Below, one piece after another: positions 15,983 through 26,049 of a DNA stretch of 64,000 bases. Position 1 is the stretch's first letter, and each line of letters starts with the position of its first letter. Made by a program: the position numbers and the translations under genes. The notes below the pieces were generated by a model that saw only the letters and a list, made by a program, of their open reading frames with translations, made no database searches and was not told the DNA's origin. Source of the stretch: Tardiphaga robiniae. GTDB taxonomy: Bacteria > Pseudomonadota > Alphaproteobacteria > Rhizobiales > Xanthobacteraceae. The DNA is taken from contig NZ_JABMCJ010000086.1 of the NCBI RefSeq assembly GCF_013359755.1, forward strand, positions 1 to 64,000. Direction: 5' to 3'.

Positions 15983-17155
15983 ATGTCAGACCGTAACGCT
16001 GCGCTCGATCGCGCCCGCACCTTTGTCACGCTGCTCGTGCTGGCGAACCACGCGGCGGTCGCTTACACTGCCTTCGGGCGCTATTACCCGAACCACTATC
16101 TGTGGTCGACCGCGCCGATCGTCGACAGCCAGCGCTGGATCGGCTTCAATATTCTGACGCTGTTCAACGACACCTTCTTCATGTGTCTGATGTTCATGCT
16201 GTCGGGCCTGTTCGTGTGGCCGAGCCTGAAGCGCAAGGGCATCGCCGACTTCCTGCGCGACCGCGCGCTGCGCCTCGGCCTGCCCTTCCTGGCGATGATC
16301 TTCGTGCTGATGCCAATCGCCTATTACGCGTCGTTCAGCCTGTCGACGCACAAGACCGGCTTTGTCGAATTCTACGTCAACAATTTCAAACAAGGCCAAT
16401 GGTTCGCCGGCCCCGGCTGGTTCATCTGGTATCTGTTGTTTCTTGATCTCGTCGCGATCCCGGTTTTCCTGCTTGCGCCGCGACTGGTGGACGGCATCAA
16501 CCGGCTGTCGATCCGTGCCTTCGAACGACCGTGGTTGTTCGCCGCCGTGCTCGCCGTCATCGCCGTGATCTCCTATGTCCCATTCCTGTTTACGGTCGGC
16601 GCTGTCCGCTGGTTCAGCTGGGGCCCGCTGCAGGTGCAGTTCAGCCGCATGGCGATCTATGGCGTGTTCTTCTTCGCCGGCATGGGCATTGGCGCCGCCA
16701 ATATCGACCAGGGCCTGCTGGCCCGCACCGGCGCGCTGGCACGGCAATGGCTGTGGTGGACCATCGCCGCCGCCGCCTCCTTTGGCTCGCTCGCTTTTCT
16801 CGTCAATTTTCGCCGCATGAAGCTCGCCAATCTCACCGGCGCGCCGCCTTTCTGGTGGCAGTCGAGCTACGGCGTGATCTACGCGGTCGCCTGCACGCTG
16901 ATCTGCCTCGCGGTGCTGGCGCTGTTCCTGCGCTTCGGCCAACGCGAGAAGAGCATCTTCGATCCGCTGCGCGGCGATGCCTATGGCATCTTCGTGCTGC
17001 ACTACATCCCGATGCTGTGGCTGCAATATGCGCTGCTGAACGCGCCGCTTGGCGCCGGATCGAAAGCACTGATCGCCTTCGCGGGTACGCTGGCGGCGAG
17101 CTGGGCAGCGACAAGGGCGCTGCGGGCGATCCCAGGCGTGAAACGCATTTTGTAA
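15983..17155 (+). CDS. Membrane acyltransferase, acyltransferase 3 family
   Basis: This 390-residue integral inner-membrane protein has about ten hydrophobic segments (for example FMCLMFMLSGLFVW, LPFLAMIFVLMPIAYY, LFAAVLAVIAVISYVPFLF). The N-terminal RARTFVTLLVLANHAAVAY carries the histidine typical of the acyltransferase 3 family. Members transfer acetyl or succinyl groups to polysaccharides, glucans or lipids at the membrane (OpgC, OafA and relatives). The acceptor cannot be inferred, since no glycan genes surround it. ATG 15983 is preferred; an in-frame TTG lies 33 bases upstream. It is followed 62 bases later by a reductase with its own ribosome-binding site. Confidence 0.85.
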   Translation: MSDRNAALDRARTFVTLLVLANHAAVAYTAFGRYYPNHYLWSTAPIVDSQRWIGFNILTLFNDTFFMCLMFMLSGLFVWPSLKRKGIADFLRDRALRLGLPFLAMIFVLMPIAYYASFSLSTHKTGFVEFYVNNFKQGQWFAGPGWFIWYLLFLDLVAIPVFLLAPRLVDGINRLSIRAFERPWLFAAVLAVIAVISYVPFLFTVGAVRWFSWGPLQVQFSRMAIYGVFFFAGMGIGAANIDQGLLARTGALARQWLWWTIAAAASFGSLAFLVNFRRMKLANLTGAPPFWWQSSYGVIYAVACTLICLAVLALFLRFGQREKSIFDPLRGDAYGIFVLHYIPMLWLQYALLNAPLGAGSKALIAFAGTLAASWAATRALRAIPGVKRIL

Positions 17156-17217
17156 TCCATTTCACGCCGCACCCTTTTCCGATATTCGACACTGACAGTG
17201 ATCTGCAGGAGACCAGA

Positions 17218-18177
17218 ATGCGCGCGCGCAACAGCGACAAGGCGATCAATCTTCTTTTCAACGTCACGCCGCCGCTGTTCGAGGACTATCGCGACCCCAT
17301 TCTGGATGCCCTCCGGCGTCGGAGCATCGACGCGCGAGCCAGTCTCCTGGGTGACATTGCGCATCAGGATGTGGACTACATCATCCACGCGACCGGCGGT
17401 CCCATCACCGATTTCGCCCCTTTCAGCAATGCGCGCGCCGTATTGAGCCTTTGGGCCGGTGTCGAGAAGATCGTCGGCAACGCGACGCTGACGCAGCCGC
17501 TGTGCCGCATGGTCGATGACGGCCTCCGGCAGGGCATGGTCGAATGGGTCGTCGGTCACGCCCTGCGCGCGCATCTCGGGATGGACCGCTATGTCTGCCA
17601 GAAACCGCTGACATGGGAGCAACACGTCCCGCCACTCGCCACAGACCGCTCCGTCACGATCCTCGGTCTTGGCGAATTGGGATCAGCCGCCGCCACGGCA
17701 CTTGTGCAACTCGGCTTTCGCGTCACCGGCTGGAGCCGTCGCGCGCGCGAGGTGGCCGGCGTCCGCTGCCTCGCAGGGATGGAGAAGCTGCCGCAGGCGC
17801 TGGCCTCGGCGGAAATCCTCATCGGCCTCCTGCCTCAAACGCCGGAGACGATTGATCTCCTGAATGCGGAGAGACTGGCGCTACTGCCGAAGGGCAGCTT
17901 CATCATCAATGCCGGACGCGGCACGCTGATCGAAGACGATGCGCTGATCGCGGCACTCGACAGCGGACGCGTGGCGCAGGCGACGCTCGATGTCTTCCGT
18001 ACCGAGCCCGTACCATCAGGCCATCCGTTCTGGTCGCATCCCGGCGTCACGATCTCGCCGCACGTCGCAGCGGCAACGCGTGTTGGAACGGCCGCCGAAA
18101 ACATCGCCGACAATATCGCACGCGCGGAAAGCGGCACGCCGCTGATGAATTTGGTCGATCGGACCCTGAGCTATTGA
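17218..18177 (+). CDS. D-2-hydroxyacid dehydrogenase, glyoxylate/hydroxypyruvate reductase type
   Basis: The 319-residue protein belongs to the NAD(P)-dependent D-isomer 2-hydroxyacid dehydrogenases, closest in style to GhrA. The nucleotide-binding motif is VTILGLGELGSAAATAL, and the catalytic arginine lies in FIINAGRGTLIEDDALI. The acidic residue is in DVFRTEPVP, and the histidine in TISPHVAAATRVGTAA. Such enzymes reduce glyoxylate or hydroxypyruvate in the cytoplasm. AGGAG stands eight bases before ATG 17218. Substrate preference is inferred from subfamily resemblance only. Confidence 0.87.
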   Translation: MRARNSDKAINLLFNVTPPLFEDYRDPILDALRRRSIDARASLLGDIAHQDVDYIIHATGGPITDFAPFSNARAVLSLWAGVEKIVGNATLTQPLCRMVDDGLRQGMVEWVVGHALRAHLGMDRYVCQKPLTWEQHVPPLATDRSVTILGLGELGSAAATALVQLGFRVTGWSRRAREVAGVRCLAGMEKLPQALASAEILIGLLPQTPETIDLLNAERLALLPKGSFIINAGRGTLIEDDALIAALDSGRVAQATLDVFRTEPVPSGHPFWSHPGVTISPHVAAATRVGTAAENIADNIARAESGTPLMNLVDRTLSY

Positions 18178-18201
18178 GACGGTTGCACGAACGCTCATGG
18201 C

Positions 18202-18334
18202 CTCCCTCCCCCAAGCGAAGCGCAGTGGGGAGGGTCGGCCGATAGGCCGGGGTGGGGTCTCCGCAAACGCCGTCGCTTGTGGCACCCCCACCCGTCCGGC
18301 CTTCGGCCGGCCACCCTCCCCGCAAGGGGGAGGG
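18202..18334. repeat. Inverted repeat region, C-rich variant of family B
   Basis: CCTCCCCCAAGCGAAGCGCAGTGGGGAGG-like sequence at the left and CCACCCTCCCCGCAAGGGGGAGG at the right each fold on themselves. Inner GGTCGGCCGATAGGCCGG and CCGGCCTTCGGCCGG are also palindromic. The element separates the convergent reductase and purL genes. Confidence 0.75.
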
Positions 18335-18352
18335 AAAAGATCAGCGCGCCTG

Positions 18353-20560
18353 TTACGACGCCTTGCCGCTCATATAGTTCGGCAGCCAGCTTTCATGCGC
18401 ATGCACGAGTGCCTTGATGTCGACCGCGCGTTCGCCGGCAATGGCCACCGCGTGGCCGCCGGTCTTGCCGATCTGCACGCAGGGCACGCCAACATTCTTC
18501 AGCTTCGACAGCACCGTCAGCAACTGATCTTCCGCGACAGTCACGATGTAGCGCGCCTGATCTTCGCCGAACCACCAGGCATGCGGCGCCGTCGATGACG
18601 GCGCGGCATCGAGCTTGGCACCGATGCCGGAGGCCATCGCCATTTCGGTGAGTGCCACCAGGAGACCGCCATCGGCGATGTCATGCACGGCGGTCGCGGT
18701 GCCCGCATGGATCATGCCGCGGACCACGTCGCCATTGCGCTTTTCGGTGGCAAGGTCGACCGGCGGCGGAGCGCCCTCTTCCTTGCCGCAGATGTCGCGC
18801 AGATAGACCGACTGGCCGAGCCAGCCCTTGGTTTCGCCGATCAGCAGGATCGCTTCGCCCGGCGCCTTGAAGGCCAGTGTCGCGGACTTGGTGAAATCGT
18901 CGAGCACGCCGACGCCGCCGATCGACGGGGTCGGCAGGATGCCGCGGCCGTTGGTCTCGTTGTAGAGCGAGACATTGCCGGAGACGATCGGGAAGTCGAG
19001 CGTGATGCAGGCTTCCGCGATGCCCTTCAGGCAGCCAACGAGCTGGCCCATGATTTCCGGCCGCTCCGGATTGCCGAAGTTGAGGTTGTCGGTGACTGCC
19101 AGCGGCTTGCCGCCCACAGCCGTGATGTTGCGCCAGGCTTCGGCGACGGCCTGCTTGCCGCCCTCGACCGGATCGGCCTCGCAATAGCGCGGCGTGACAT
19201 CGACTGACATCGCGAGGCCCTTGGGGCCGTCCTCGATGCGCACCACCGCGGCGTCGCCGCCGGGGCGCTGCACGGTGTTGCCGAGAATGACGTGGTCGTA
19301 CTGCTCCCATACCCAGCGCTTCGAGCACAGTTCGGGCGTGCCGATCAGCTTCTCCAGTGCATCCGGGATCGACGACGGCGCGGCGATGTCGCGCGCATGG
19401 ATCACCGGTAGTACCGGCGACGGCACATGCGGACGGTCATACAACGGCGCTTCGTCGCCAAGTTCCTTGATCGGCAGATCGGCCATCACCTTGCCGCCAT
19501 GCTTCACGACGAAGCGCAGCGTTGGCGTGGTGTAGCCGACAATGGCGAAGTCGAGTCCCCACTTCCGGAAAATATCCTCGGCCTGCTTTTCCTTCTCGGG
19601 CTTCAGCACCATGAGCATGCGCTCCTGGCTTTCCGAGAGCATCATCTCATAAGCGGTCATGCCCTCTTCGCGGGTCGGCACTGCATCGAGATTGAGCTCG
19701 ACGCCGAGGTCGCCCTTGGCGCCCATCTCGACCGCCGAACAGGTCAGACCCGCCGCGCCCATGTCCTGGATCGCGATGACGCAATCCGCAGCCATGATTT
19801 CGAGGCAGGCTTCCAGCAGCAGTTTTTCGGCGAAGGGATCGCCGACCTGCACGGTCGGACGCTTCTCCTCGGAATCCTCGTCGAATTCGGCCGAGGCCAT
19901 CGATGCGCCGTGAATGCCGTCGCGGCCCGTCTTCGAGCCGAGATAGACGATCGGCATGTTCACGCCGGACGCCGCGGCGAGAAAGATCTTGTCGGCATCG
20001 GCGAGACCGACGGCCATCGCGTTGACGAGGTTGTTGCCGTCATAGCGGGTGTGGAAACGTGTCTGGCCGCCCACGGTGGGCACACCGAAGGAATTGCCGT
20101 AGCCGCCGACGCCGGCGACGACACCCGACACCAGATGGCGCGTCTTCGGATGTTCCGGCGCGCCGAACGACAGCGCGTTCAAACAGGCGATCGGGCGCGC
20201 GCCCATGGTGAAGACGTCGCGCAGGATGCCGCCGACACCCGTGGTCGCGCCCTGATAGGGCTCGATATAGCTCGGGTGGTTGTGGCTCTCCATCTTGAAC
20301 ACGATGGCCTGATTGTCGCCGATATCGATGACGCCGGCATTCTCGCCCGGCCCCTGCAGCACCCAAGGCGCCTTGGTCGGCAGCCCCTTCAGATGGATGC
20401 GCGAGGATTTGTACGAGCAATGCTCGTTCCACATGGCCGAGAAGATGCCGAGCTCGGTGAAAGTCGGCTCCCGCCCAATCAGCTTGAGAATGCGCTCATA
20501 CTCGTCGGGCTTGAGGCCGTGGGAAGCGACGAGTTCGGGAGTGATCTTTGGCTCGGTCAT
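18353..20560 (-). CDS. purL: Phosphoribosylformylglycinamidine synthase, large subunit
   Basis: PurL is the ATP-dependent synthetase subunit of FGAM synthase, working with PurS and PurQ in the fourth step of purine synthesis. The 735-residue length is that of the small PurL type, which needs separate PurS and PurQ. Signatures include [16 protein letters not shown] near the N-terminus, [12 protein letters not shown]-type ATP site ([19 protein letters not shown]), [36 protein letters not shown] and [16 protein letters not shown]. The partner genes purC-purS-purQ lie 14 kb away on the same strand, separated by accessory genes; in many relatives they are close together. Confidence 0.97.
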   Translation of the reverse strand: MTEPKITPELVASHGLKPDEYERILKLIGREPTFTELGIFSAMWNEHCSYKSSRIHLKGLPTKAPWVLQGPGENAGVIDIGDNQAIVFKMESHNHPSYIEPYQGATTGVGGILRDVFTMGARPIACLNALSFGAPEHPKTRHLVSGVVAGVGGYGNSFGVPTVGGQTRFHTRYDGNNLVNAMAVGLADADKIFLAAASGVNMPIVYLGSKTGRDGIHGASMASAEFDEDSEEKRPTVQVGDPFAEKLLLEACLEIMAADCVIAIQDMGAAGLTCSAVEMGAKGDLGVELNLDAVPTREEGMTAYEMMLSESQERMLMVLKPEKEKQAEDIFRKWGLDFAIVGYTTPTLRFVVKHGGKVMADLPIKELGDEAPLYDRPHVPSPVLPVIHARDIAAPSSIPDALEKLIGTPELCSKRWVWEQYDHVILGNTVQRPGGDAAVVRIEDGPKGLAMSVDVTPRYCEADPVEGGKQAVAEAWRNITAVGGKPLAVTDNLNFGNPERPEIMGQLVGCLKGIAEACITLDFPIVSGNVSLYNETNGRGILPTPSIGGVGVLDDFTKSATLAFKAPGEAILLIGETKGWLGQSVYLRDICGKEEGAPPPVDLATEKRNGDVVRGMIHAGTATAVHDIADGGLLVALTEMAMASGIGAKLDAAPSSTAPHAWWFGEDQARYIVTVAEDQLLTVLSKLKNVGVPCVQIGKTGGHAVAIAGERAVDIKALVHAHESWLPNYMSGKAS

Positions 20561-20776
20561 GGGGTCTCTTGGCTCTGTAAGGCTTCTTCATAGGGAGATC
20601 GGAGCATGCGGAAAAGGCCTATTCCGGCCCGTTCCCCGCATGTCCCAAGCTTTGCCCGGGCAATGCCCGAACTGCTCGAAAAACAGCCTGCATAAGGCCC
20701 TGCGCCGGCGCCGGATTGCGCCCGCCGGATGGATCGGATTTAACACTTTTCGCAGCCAATCCAAGGAGTTCAGACC

Positions 20777-21262
20777 GTGAATGTGCCCGCCGATGCCACC
20801 ATCCCGTTCCACGCCGACGCCTATACCGCGACGGAGGGGGAATTTGCGGGCTGGACCACCTGGAAGCGGGATTCCTTCGAATCGGTCTCCGGCCCGTTCT
20901 GGCACAAGGTCGAGGCCGACGGCTCCGTCCGCTGCGCCTTCCGGGTCGAGAAAAAGCACCTCAACGGCATGAAGAACGTTCATGGCGGCTGCTTCATGAC
21001 CTTCGCCGATTATTGTCTGTTTGCGTTGGCCTCCCGCGAGCTGCAGGGACCCGGCATCACAGTCTCCTTTGGCTGCGAATTCCTCGATGCCGCCCGCGAA
21101 GGCGAGCTGGTCGAGTGTCACGGCGAAATGACCCGGATCGGCGGCTCATTGATCTTTTTGCGCGGAATCCTGAAAGCCGGTGAGCGTTCGCTGCTGACCT
21201 TCTCGGGCACCATCAAGCGCGTGAAGAAGCGCCCGAAGCCGGCGGCCATCGCGGCGGAGTAA
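20777..21262 (+). CDS. PaaI-type hotdog-fold thioesterase
   Basis: This 161-residue protein fits the PaaI thioesterase family: KKHLNGMKNVHGGCFMTFADYCLF contains the helix-capping HGG and the acidic residue one turn later, and ITVSFGCEFLDAAREGELV is the following strand. Such enzymes hydrolyse acyl- or aryl-CoA thioesters in the cytoplasm, often proofreading aromatic catabolism. GTG 20777 is the start, supported by AAGGAG eight bases upstream. The 216-base gap to the divergent purL gene holds both promoters. An AraC-type regulator follows 67 bases downstream. The specific CoA substrate is unknown. Confidence 0.85.
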   Translation: MNVPADATIPFHADAYTATEGEFAGWTTWKRDSFESVSGPFWHKVEADGSVRCAFRVEKKHLNGMKNVHGGCFMTFADYCLFALASRELQGPGITVSFGCEFLDAAREGELVECHGEMTRIGGSLIFLRGILKAGERSLLTFSGTIKRVKKRPKPAAIAAE

Positions 21263-21329
21263 TCGGGCGTCGATTGGCGGGCATGGGCGCACCCTGCTAG
21301 GTTCGTCGACGACACATGTGGGCCCGAAC

Positions 21330-22205
21330 ATGCTGAGTTCATTCGAACGATTGCGTCACACGGCAAAAGCGGATCTCCTGATCGCGGCGGACGACGAGCA
21401 TGCGGCTGTCGCCGGCCGCGGCGATTACGCCATGCCGTGGCACTGGCATGATTGCCTGATGTTCATCCTGCCGAGCCGCGGGACGATCGAGCTGAAGCAC
21501 GAAGCCGGACGCGAAGGCACATGGCTGTCGCAGGACCGGTTCGCGATCGTTCCGCCGAACCAGGCACATGAGACGCGCGCGGGGATCGGCGCACACAGCC
21601 ACGTCGCCATCTACGCAACTGGCTCGGTCCTGGAGCGCCTCGAAAGAGAGAACGGCTCGCTGAGCGAATTCCGCAGACGAACCACCACGACCCGGCTGTT
21701 TCGCCGGTCAGACAGACTGCGCGCCCTGCAGGCGCTGCTGGTCGGGGATGGCAGGCACGCCTATGGCAATGCCCATGTCCGGCACGGACTGTCCTCTGCC
21801 CTGCTCGTTCAGTGCATCGCCGAGGCTCTGACCGGTGATGCCGTATCCAGTGCCTCGCATCGCGAACACGGCATGACATTGGTCGCGGAGCTGAGGGACT
21901 ATCTCACCCTTCATGCCGACCGGGATGTTCCGCTCGACGCCCTGGAAGAACGGTTCGGCGTTTCGCGGCGTCACATCACCCGACTGTTCCGCGCGGGGAC
22001 CGGCGCGTCGATCGGCGAATTCCAGCAACGGATCCGCCTCGATAATGCAAGCGAGCTGTTGAAGGCAACCGATCTCCCGATCGGCGAGATCGCGCTCCGT
22101 GTCGGCTTCGACAGCGGTGCGGCGCTCGCCCATGCGATGCGCCGGGCAGACGGCCAATCGCCAAGCGAAATCCGCAAGCGCATGGCCCGGCAGATCAAAA
22201 TCTAG
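21330..22205 (+). CDS. AraC family transcriptional regulator
   Basis: The 291-residue protein has an N-terminal cupin-like sensor (MPWHWHDCLMFILPSRGTIEL, FAIVPPNQAHETRAGIGAHSH) and a C-terminal double helix-turn-helix domain. The latter carries VPLDALEERFGVSRRHITRLF and the second helix region LPIGEIALRVGFDSGAALAHAM. It probably senses a small molecule in the cupin pocket and regulates neighbours, such as the phzF-hydrolase pair just downstream on the same strand. ATG 21330 is used; an in-frame GTG lies 12 bases earlier. The ligand is unknown. Confidence 0.88.
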   Translation: MLSSFERLRHTAKADLLIAADDEHAAVAGRGDYAMPWHWHDCLMFILPSRGTIELKHEAGREGTWLSQDRFAIVPPNQAHETRAGIGAHSHVAIYATGSVLERLERENGSLSEFRRRTTTTRLFRRSDRLRALQALLVGDGRHAYGNAHVRHGLSSALLVQCIAEALTGDAVSSASHREHGMTLVAELRDYLTLHADRDVPLDALEERFGVSRRHITRLFRAGTGASIGEFQQRIRLDNASELLKATDLPIGEIALRVGFDSGAALAHAMRRADGQSPSEIRKRMARQIKI

Positions 22206-22319
22206 GGCCCGCTGGAACGCGCGTCGCAGCAACACCCCCCGTAGCTTCGCACCGGTGAATTCCGTGCAGCGCTGGCTGACGTGCAGTGCGAACGCGCGAG
22301 GCTGCTAGAGGGTGCAAAC

Positions 22320-23228
22320 ATGATGACGACATCTCCCGAACCGCAGGTTCGATTTGTCAGTGTCTTTGCGGCAGGACCGCAGGGCGGCAATCCCGCCCCG
22401 ATCGTGGTCGACGCTGCCGGCATGAGTGATGCAGAGATGCAGCAGGTGGCGCGCGCCTACGGGCACGAGAGCGGGTTTGTATTGCCGCCGCCGCCGGGCT
22501 CCAACTGCGATTTCGAACTTCGCTTCTGGGTGCCCAATCATGAGATGTCCATGTGCGGACACGCCACCGTCGGCGCGACGTGGCTGATTCAACGGCTCGG
22601 CCGGCTGCAGCGCGATCGGATCACGATCCTGACGAAGAGTGGCCGCGTCCATGCGCGGATCGGCCAATCAGACGAACAGGATATTTCGGTCGAGGTCTCA
22701 CAGCCTGCGGGTGTTATCGAGCCGCTTCCCGATACGCCCCGAAGCGTCGATGACATTCTCGACGTCCTCGGGATCGGTGCCGACGGCCTCGCGCCCTTCC
22801 CGATCCAGAATGCACGCACCAGCCGGATCAAGACCCTCATTCCGTTGAAGAGTGTGTCCATCCTTGATGACCTGAAGCCTGACTTCTCGAGGATGGAGCG
22901 CCTGTGCAATGGCATCGACTCCACCGGTCTCTATCCCTATGCCGTGTCCGACCGGGACGCTCAGATCATTGACGCACGGCAGTTTCCGAGCTCTTCGGGC
23001 TACCCGGAAGATGCGGCAACAGGCATTGCAGCCTCCGCCTTGTCCTTCGGTCTCCTCGCGAACCGGATGGTGGATGCGTCGGAGCGCCAGATCACCATTC
23101 GCCAGGGACGCGCCATGAATCGCCCCTCCGCAATCAAGGTGCGCTTCAGCTTCGATGACGGCGATCTCAACGGCTGCTGGCTCGGCGGCGTCGTTCAGCC
23201 GACCGAATGCGAGAAGATTGCGTCATGA
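22320..23228 (+). CDS. PhzF family isomerase-like protein
   Basis: The 302-residue protein shows the PhzF fold of two similar halves: VRFVSVFAAGPQGGNPAPIVV at the N-terminus, ARAYGHESGFVLPP with the catalytic-type glutamate, and the MSMCGHATVGATWLI loop. Later come FPSSSGYPEDAATGIAASAL and ITIRQGRAMNRPS. PhzF itself isomerises dihydro-hydroxyanthranilate in phenazine synthesis, but most homologues, including this one with no phenazine genes nearby, have unknown substrates. Its stop overlaps the next start as ATGA, so translation of the following serine hydrolase is probably coupled. ATG 22320 gives the expected family N-terminus. Confidence 0.9.
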   Translation: MMTTSPEPQVRFVSVFAAGPQGGNPAPIVVDAAGMSDAEMQQVARAYGHESGFVLPPPPGSNCDFELRFWVPNHEMSMCGHATVGATWLIQRLGRLQRDRITILTKSGRVHARIGQSDEQDISVEVSQPAGVIEPLPDTPRSVDDILDVLGIGADGLAPFPIQNARTSRIKTLIPLKSVSILDDLKPDFSRMERLCNGIDSTGLYPYAVSDRDAQIIDARQFPSSSGYPEDAATGIAASALSFGLLANRMVDASERQITIRQGRAMNRPSAIKVRFSFDDGDLNGCWLGGVVQPTECEKIAS

Positions 23229-24421
23229 CGGGCAAAGGACAGCCCTCGGCGTTCGAAGCCGACTATGGCTTTGCGCGAAGCGACGTTCGTCTCGATAACT
23301 GGCGGCAGGCGCCCTGGAATGTCTGGGCATTCCGTCACGTGTCCGAACTCATTCCGACGGCACGCATCGCAGCGACGCCGGGACTGATCGAGGATCCGTC
23401 CGTCGACGCCGGAGATCTCATCAAGCAGGCTTTTTCCACCGATGGAGAAACCGCGACGATCGAAGACGTTCTACGCAGCACTTCGACCGATGCCCTCATC
23501 GTGATGAAATCCGGCCGTGTCGTTGCAGATTACCATGCGCCGAATTTCACGGCGCAATCGCGGCACATTCTGTTCTCCGCGAGCAAGTCGGTGACATCAA
23601 TCGTCGCGGGAATTTTATACAGCGACGGCCTGATCGATTTTGACGAGACGGTCTCGCACTACGTTCCGGAACTCAAATCCTCCGCCTATTCGGACGCGAG
23701 CCTGCGCGATGTCCTCGACATGCGGGTGAGCCTGGATTTCGAGGAAACCTATCAGGATCCGCGCGGTGATTTCGCGAGGTATCGTCGCGCCGGCCTGCTC
23801 GAACCCTCCAAGGCCGGAGACACCCCTGACTCTCTCATCGCCTTCCTCGCTACGCTGCAAAAGGGCGCCGGCGATCACGGAGGTCCCTTTCACTACTGCT
23901 CACCGAATTCCGACGTGCTGGGTCTGGTGATCGAGCGCGCCTCGGGCCAGCGCTTCGCCGACTTTGCCGCCGCGCGTTTGTGGCAGCCGCTCGGCGCGCG
24001 GCAGGATGCCTATATCACCGTCGATGCGATCGGCAGCGCCCGGACCGGCGGCGGCTTCTGCATGACACCGCGCGACCTCGCCCGTATCGGCGAGATGATG
24101 CGACTGGGCGGCGTCGCTAACGGCCGCCGGATTGTCTCGCAGGATTGGGTGTCGGATACGATCGCGAACGGCTCTGCCGAGGCCTGGCGCGCGGGCAAGT
24201 TCGTCGAATGGCTGCCTGAAGGTCGCTATCGCAACAAATGGTACCAGATCGGCAACGCAAGCGGCGCGTTCTTCGCGCTCGGCATTCACGGGCAATATCT
24301 CTATGTGAATCCGCGCGCCGAAATGGTCGTGGCAAAATTCTCGTCCCAGCTGGAGCCGGTGGACAACGACTTGAAACGGCTCAACCTCGCACTGTTCGAT
24401 ACGCTTGCGAGATTGTGCTGA
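23225..24421 (+). CDS. Serine hydrolase, beta-lactamase class C fold (cytoplasmic type)
   Basis: This 398-residue protein has the S-x-x-K nucleophile in ILFSASKSVTSIVAG near residue 125, a Y-x-N-like element in HYCSPNSDVLGLVIERASG, and GGFCMTPRDLARIGEMM further on. This is the esterase/6-aminohexanoate-dimer hydrolase-like branch of the family. There is no signal peptide, unlike the two related hydrolases at 8.8-11.4 kb, so it should act in the cytoplasm. It overlaps phzF by four bases and probably forms one transcription unit with it. The pairing with a PhzF protein suggests a small catabolic module of unknown substrate. Confidence 0.85.
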   Translation: MTGKGQPSAFEADYGFARSDVRLDNWRQAPWNVWAFRHVSELIPTARIAATPGLIEDPSVDAGDLIKQAFSTDGETATIEDVLRSTSTDALIVMKSGRVVADYHAPNFTAQSRHILFSASKSVTSIVAGILYSDGLIDFDETVSHYVPELKSSAYSDASLRDVLDMRVSLDFEETYQDPRGDFARYRRAGLLEPSKAGDTPDSLIAFLATLQKGAGDHGGPFHYCSPNSDVLGLVIERASGQRFADFAAARLWQPLGARQDAYITVDAIGSARTGGGFCMTPRDLARIGEMMRLGGVANGRRIVSQDWVSDTIANGSAEAWRAGKFVEWLPEGRYRNKWYQIGNASGAFFALGIHGQYLYVNPRAEMVVAKFSSQLEPVDNDLKRLNLALFDTLARLC

Positions 24422-24488
24422 TGAAGCCGTGTGAGCCGTCCATCGCCGCAATGTTGGGATTTGTCGCTGGCGGAGACCGGCTTCGCGC

Positions 24489-24779
24489 CTAGCTGTCGTC
24501 CGAGCGAACGGACGACGGATGCCGGCACAAGGGTGTCACGCTGACGCGCATGAAGGGGAAGAGCGGCAATGTCGACAGAATGTCGTGCAGCGCCTCATTG
24601 CTCGCCACATCGAAAATACTGACATTGGCGTAACGTCCGGCGACCCGCCAGAGATGACGCCACTCGCCTGTCTTCTGCAGCTCCTGCGCGCGTTCACGCT
24701 CGGTCTTTTTCAGTTGCTCGACCACCTCGGGGGCGAGACCCGGCGGGATCTGCACGTCCATTTCCACCTGAAAAAGCAT
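24489..24779 (-). CDS. catC: Muconolactone Delta-isomerase
   Basis: CatC isomerises (+)-muconolactone to beta-ketoadipate enol-lactone in the catechol branch of the beta-ketoadipate pathway. The 96-residue length is typical, as is the N-terminal MLFQVEMDVQIPPGL. Further family blocks are ERERAQELQKTGEWRHLWRVAGRYANVSIFDV and LSTLPLFPFMRVSVTPL. The gene begins three bases after the catB stop, on the same strand, so the two are co-translated. No catA (catechol dioxygenase) is visible in the window. Confidence 0.95.
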   Translation of the reverse strand: MLFQVEMDVQIPPGLAPEVVEQLKKTERERAQELQKTGEWRHLWRVAGRYANVSIFDVASNEALHDILSTLPLFPFMRVSVTPLCRHPSSVRSDDS

Positions 24780-24782
24780 CTA

Positions 24783-25958
24783 TCAAACTCCTGTGGTTGT
24801 GCCAGCCGGTTGAATGCGCGGCGCGTAACCATCGCGGCGGAAGAATGCGACGCGGTCCATGTCCAGTTCGACACCAATGCCGGGCGCCGGCGGCACCTGC
24901 AACACGAAGTCGCCATAGCGGAGCGGCGTCGCTAGGATTTCCTCGGTCAGAAGCAGCGGGCCGAACAATTCGGTGCCCCATGCGAGCTTCGGCAGCACGG
25001 AGAAAACCTGAGCCGACGCCGCGGTGCCGACACCGCCTTCCAGCATGGTGCCGCCATACAGGCCGATGCCTGCAGCGTCGCCGATCGCAGCCATCTTCAC
25101 GGCATCGTACAGACCACCTGCCTGGTTGATCTTCAGAGCGAACACGTCAGCAGCGCCCCGCGAAGCAACATCGAAAGCATCGGTCGTGCCATGCAGTGCC
25201 TCATCCGCCATGATGGGGACGGCATAGCGACCGCTGAGGCGGGCCTGTGCCCCGCGATTGTCACGCGACAAAGGCTGCTCGATGAGGTCCACGCCGGCCG
25301 CCTCTAAGGCGGGAATGCCGCGGCGTGCGTCGGGCTCGCTCCAGGCCTGGTTGACGTCGACCCGCACGCTGGCGCGATCTCCGAGGGCGCGCTTGATGGC
25401 CGCCACATGCGCCACGTCGTCGTCCACGGACCGCAGGCCGATCTTGAGCTTGAAAATATTATGCCGGCGCGCGTCGAGCATCCGCTCGGCTTCCTCGATG
25501 TCGCGTATGGTGTCGCCGCTGGCCAGCGTCCAGGCCACCGGCAACGTGTCGTGCTGGCGTCCGCCGAGCAGCTCCGACACTGGCAGGCCCAGGCGCTTGC
25601 CGAGCGCGTCCAGCAGCGCCGTCTCCACTGCGCATTTGGCGAAGCGGTTGCCCTTCACCCGTCGCTTCACGTCGGCCATGAGCGCGGCGACGCGTGACGC
25701 ATCCATGCCGATGATGGCCGGAGCGATATAGGTATCCACGGTCAGCTTGATGCCCTCGGGACTCTCCTCGCCGTAGCTAAGGCCGCCGATGGTCGTGCCC
25801 TCGCCGATTCCGATCGTTCCGTCGGAGCAGCGGATGATGACCAGGACCAGGGTCTGGCTGTTCATCGTATGCATCGACAACCGATGGGGGCGGATCGTCG
25901 GCACATCGACCAGGATGGTCTCGACCTGGTCGACGCGGACTGCCACGCTGGTGCTCAT
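24783..25958 (-). CDS. catB: Muconate cycloisomerase
   Basis: CatB lactonises cis,cis-muconate to muconolactone, upstream of CatC. The 391-residue protein is an enolase-superfamily member. The catalytic K-x-K pair lies in HNIFKLKIGLRS near residue 165, and metal ligands lie in RVDVNQAWSE, GVDLIEQPLS and PIMADEALH. The second lysine is in FALKINQAGG. The N-terminus VDQVETILVDVPTIRPHRL fits the chloromuconate/muconate subgroup. ATG 25958 is preferred (AGGAA upstream); two in-frame ATGs within 24 bases are alternatives. The operon continues from the two binding-protein genes upstream and ends with catC. Confidence 0.93.
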   Translation of the reverse strand: MSTSVAVRVDQVETILVDVPTIRPHRLSMHTMNSQTLVLVIIRCSDGTIGIGEGTTIGGLSYGEESPEGIKLTVDTYIAPAIIGMDASRVAALMADVKRRVKGNRFAKCAVETALLDALGKRLGLPVSELLGGRQHDTLPVAWTLASGDTIRDIEEAERMLDARRHNIFKLKIGLRSVDDDVAHVAAIKRALGDRASVRVDVNQAWSEPDARRGIPALEAAGVDLIEQPLSRDNRGAQARLSGRYAVPIMADEALHGTTDAFDVASRGAADVFALKINQAGGLYDAVKMAAIGDAAGIGLYGGTMLEGGVGTAASAQVFSVLPKLAWGTELFGPLLLTEEILATPLRYGDFVLQVPPAPGIGVELDMDRVAFFRRDGYAPRIQPAGTTTGV

Positions 25959-26049
25959 GAGGGGCATCTTCCTGTTGTCCATGGATGGGGCCTTGAACGG
26001 ATCGCCGCTACCTTCCCGGCGACCCGTCGCTTTGCCATCTGCCGCTGCG

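Noticed and set aside
19427-20593. 388-codon plus-strand frame opposite purL
   Set aside because: Composition is typical of an antisense shadow and purL is unmistakable on the other strand.
22320-24421. Phenazine biosynthesis cluster
   Set aside because: PhzF homologues are common outside phenazine pathways and no other phz gene is present.
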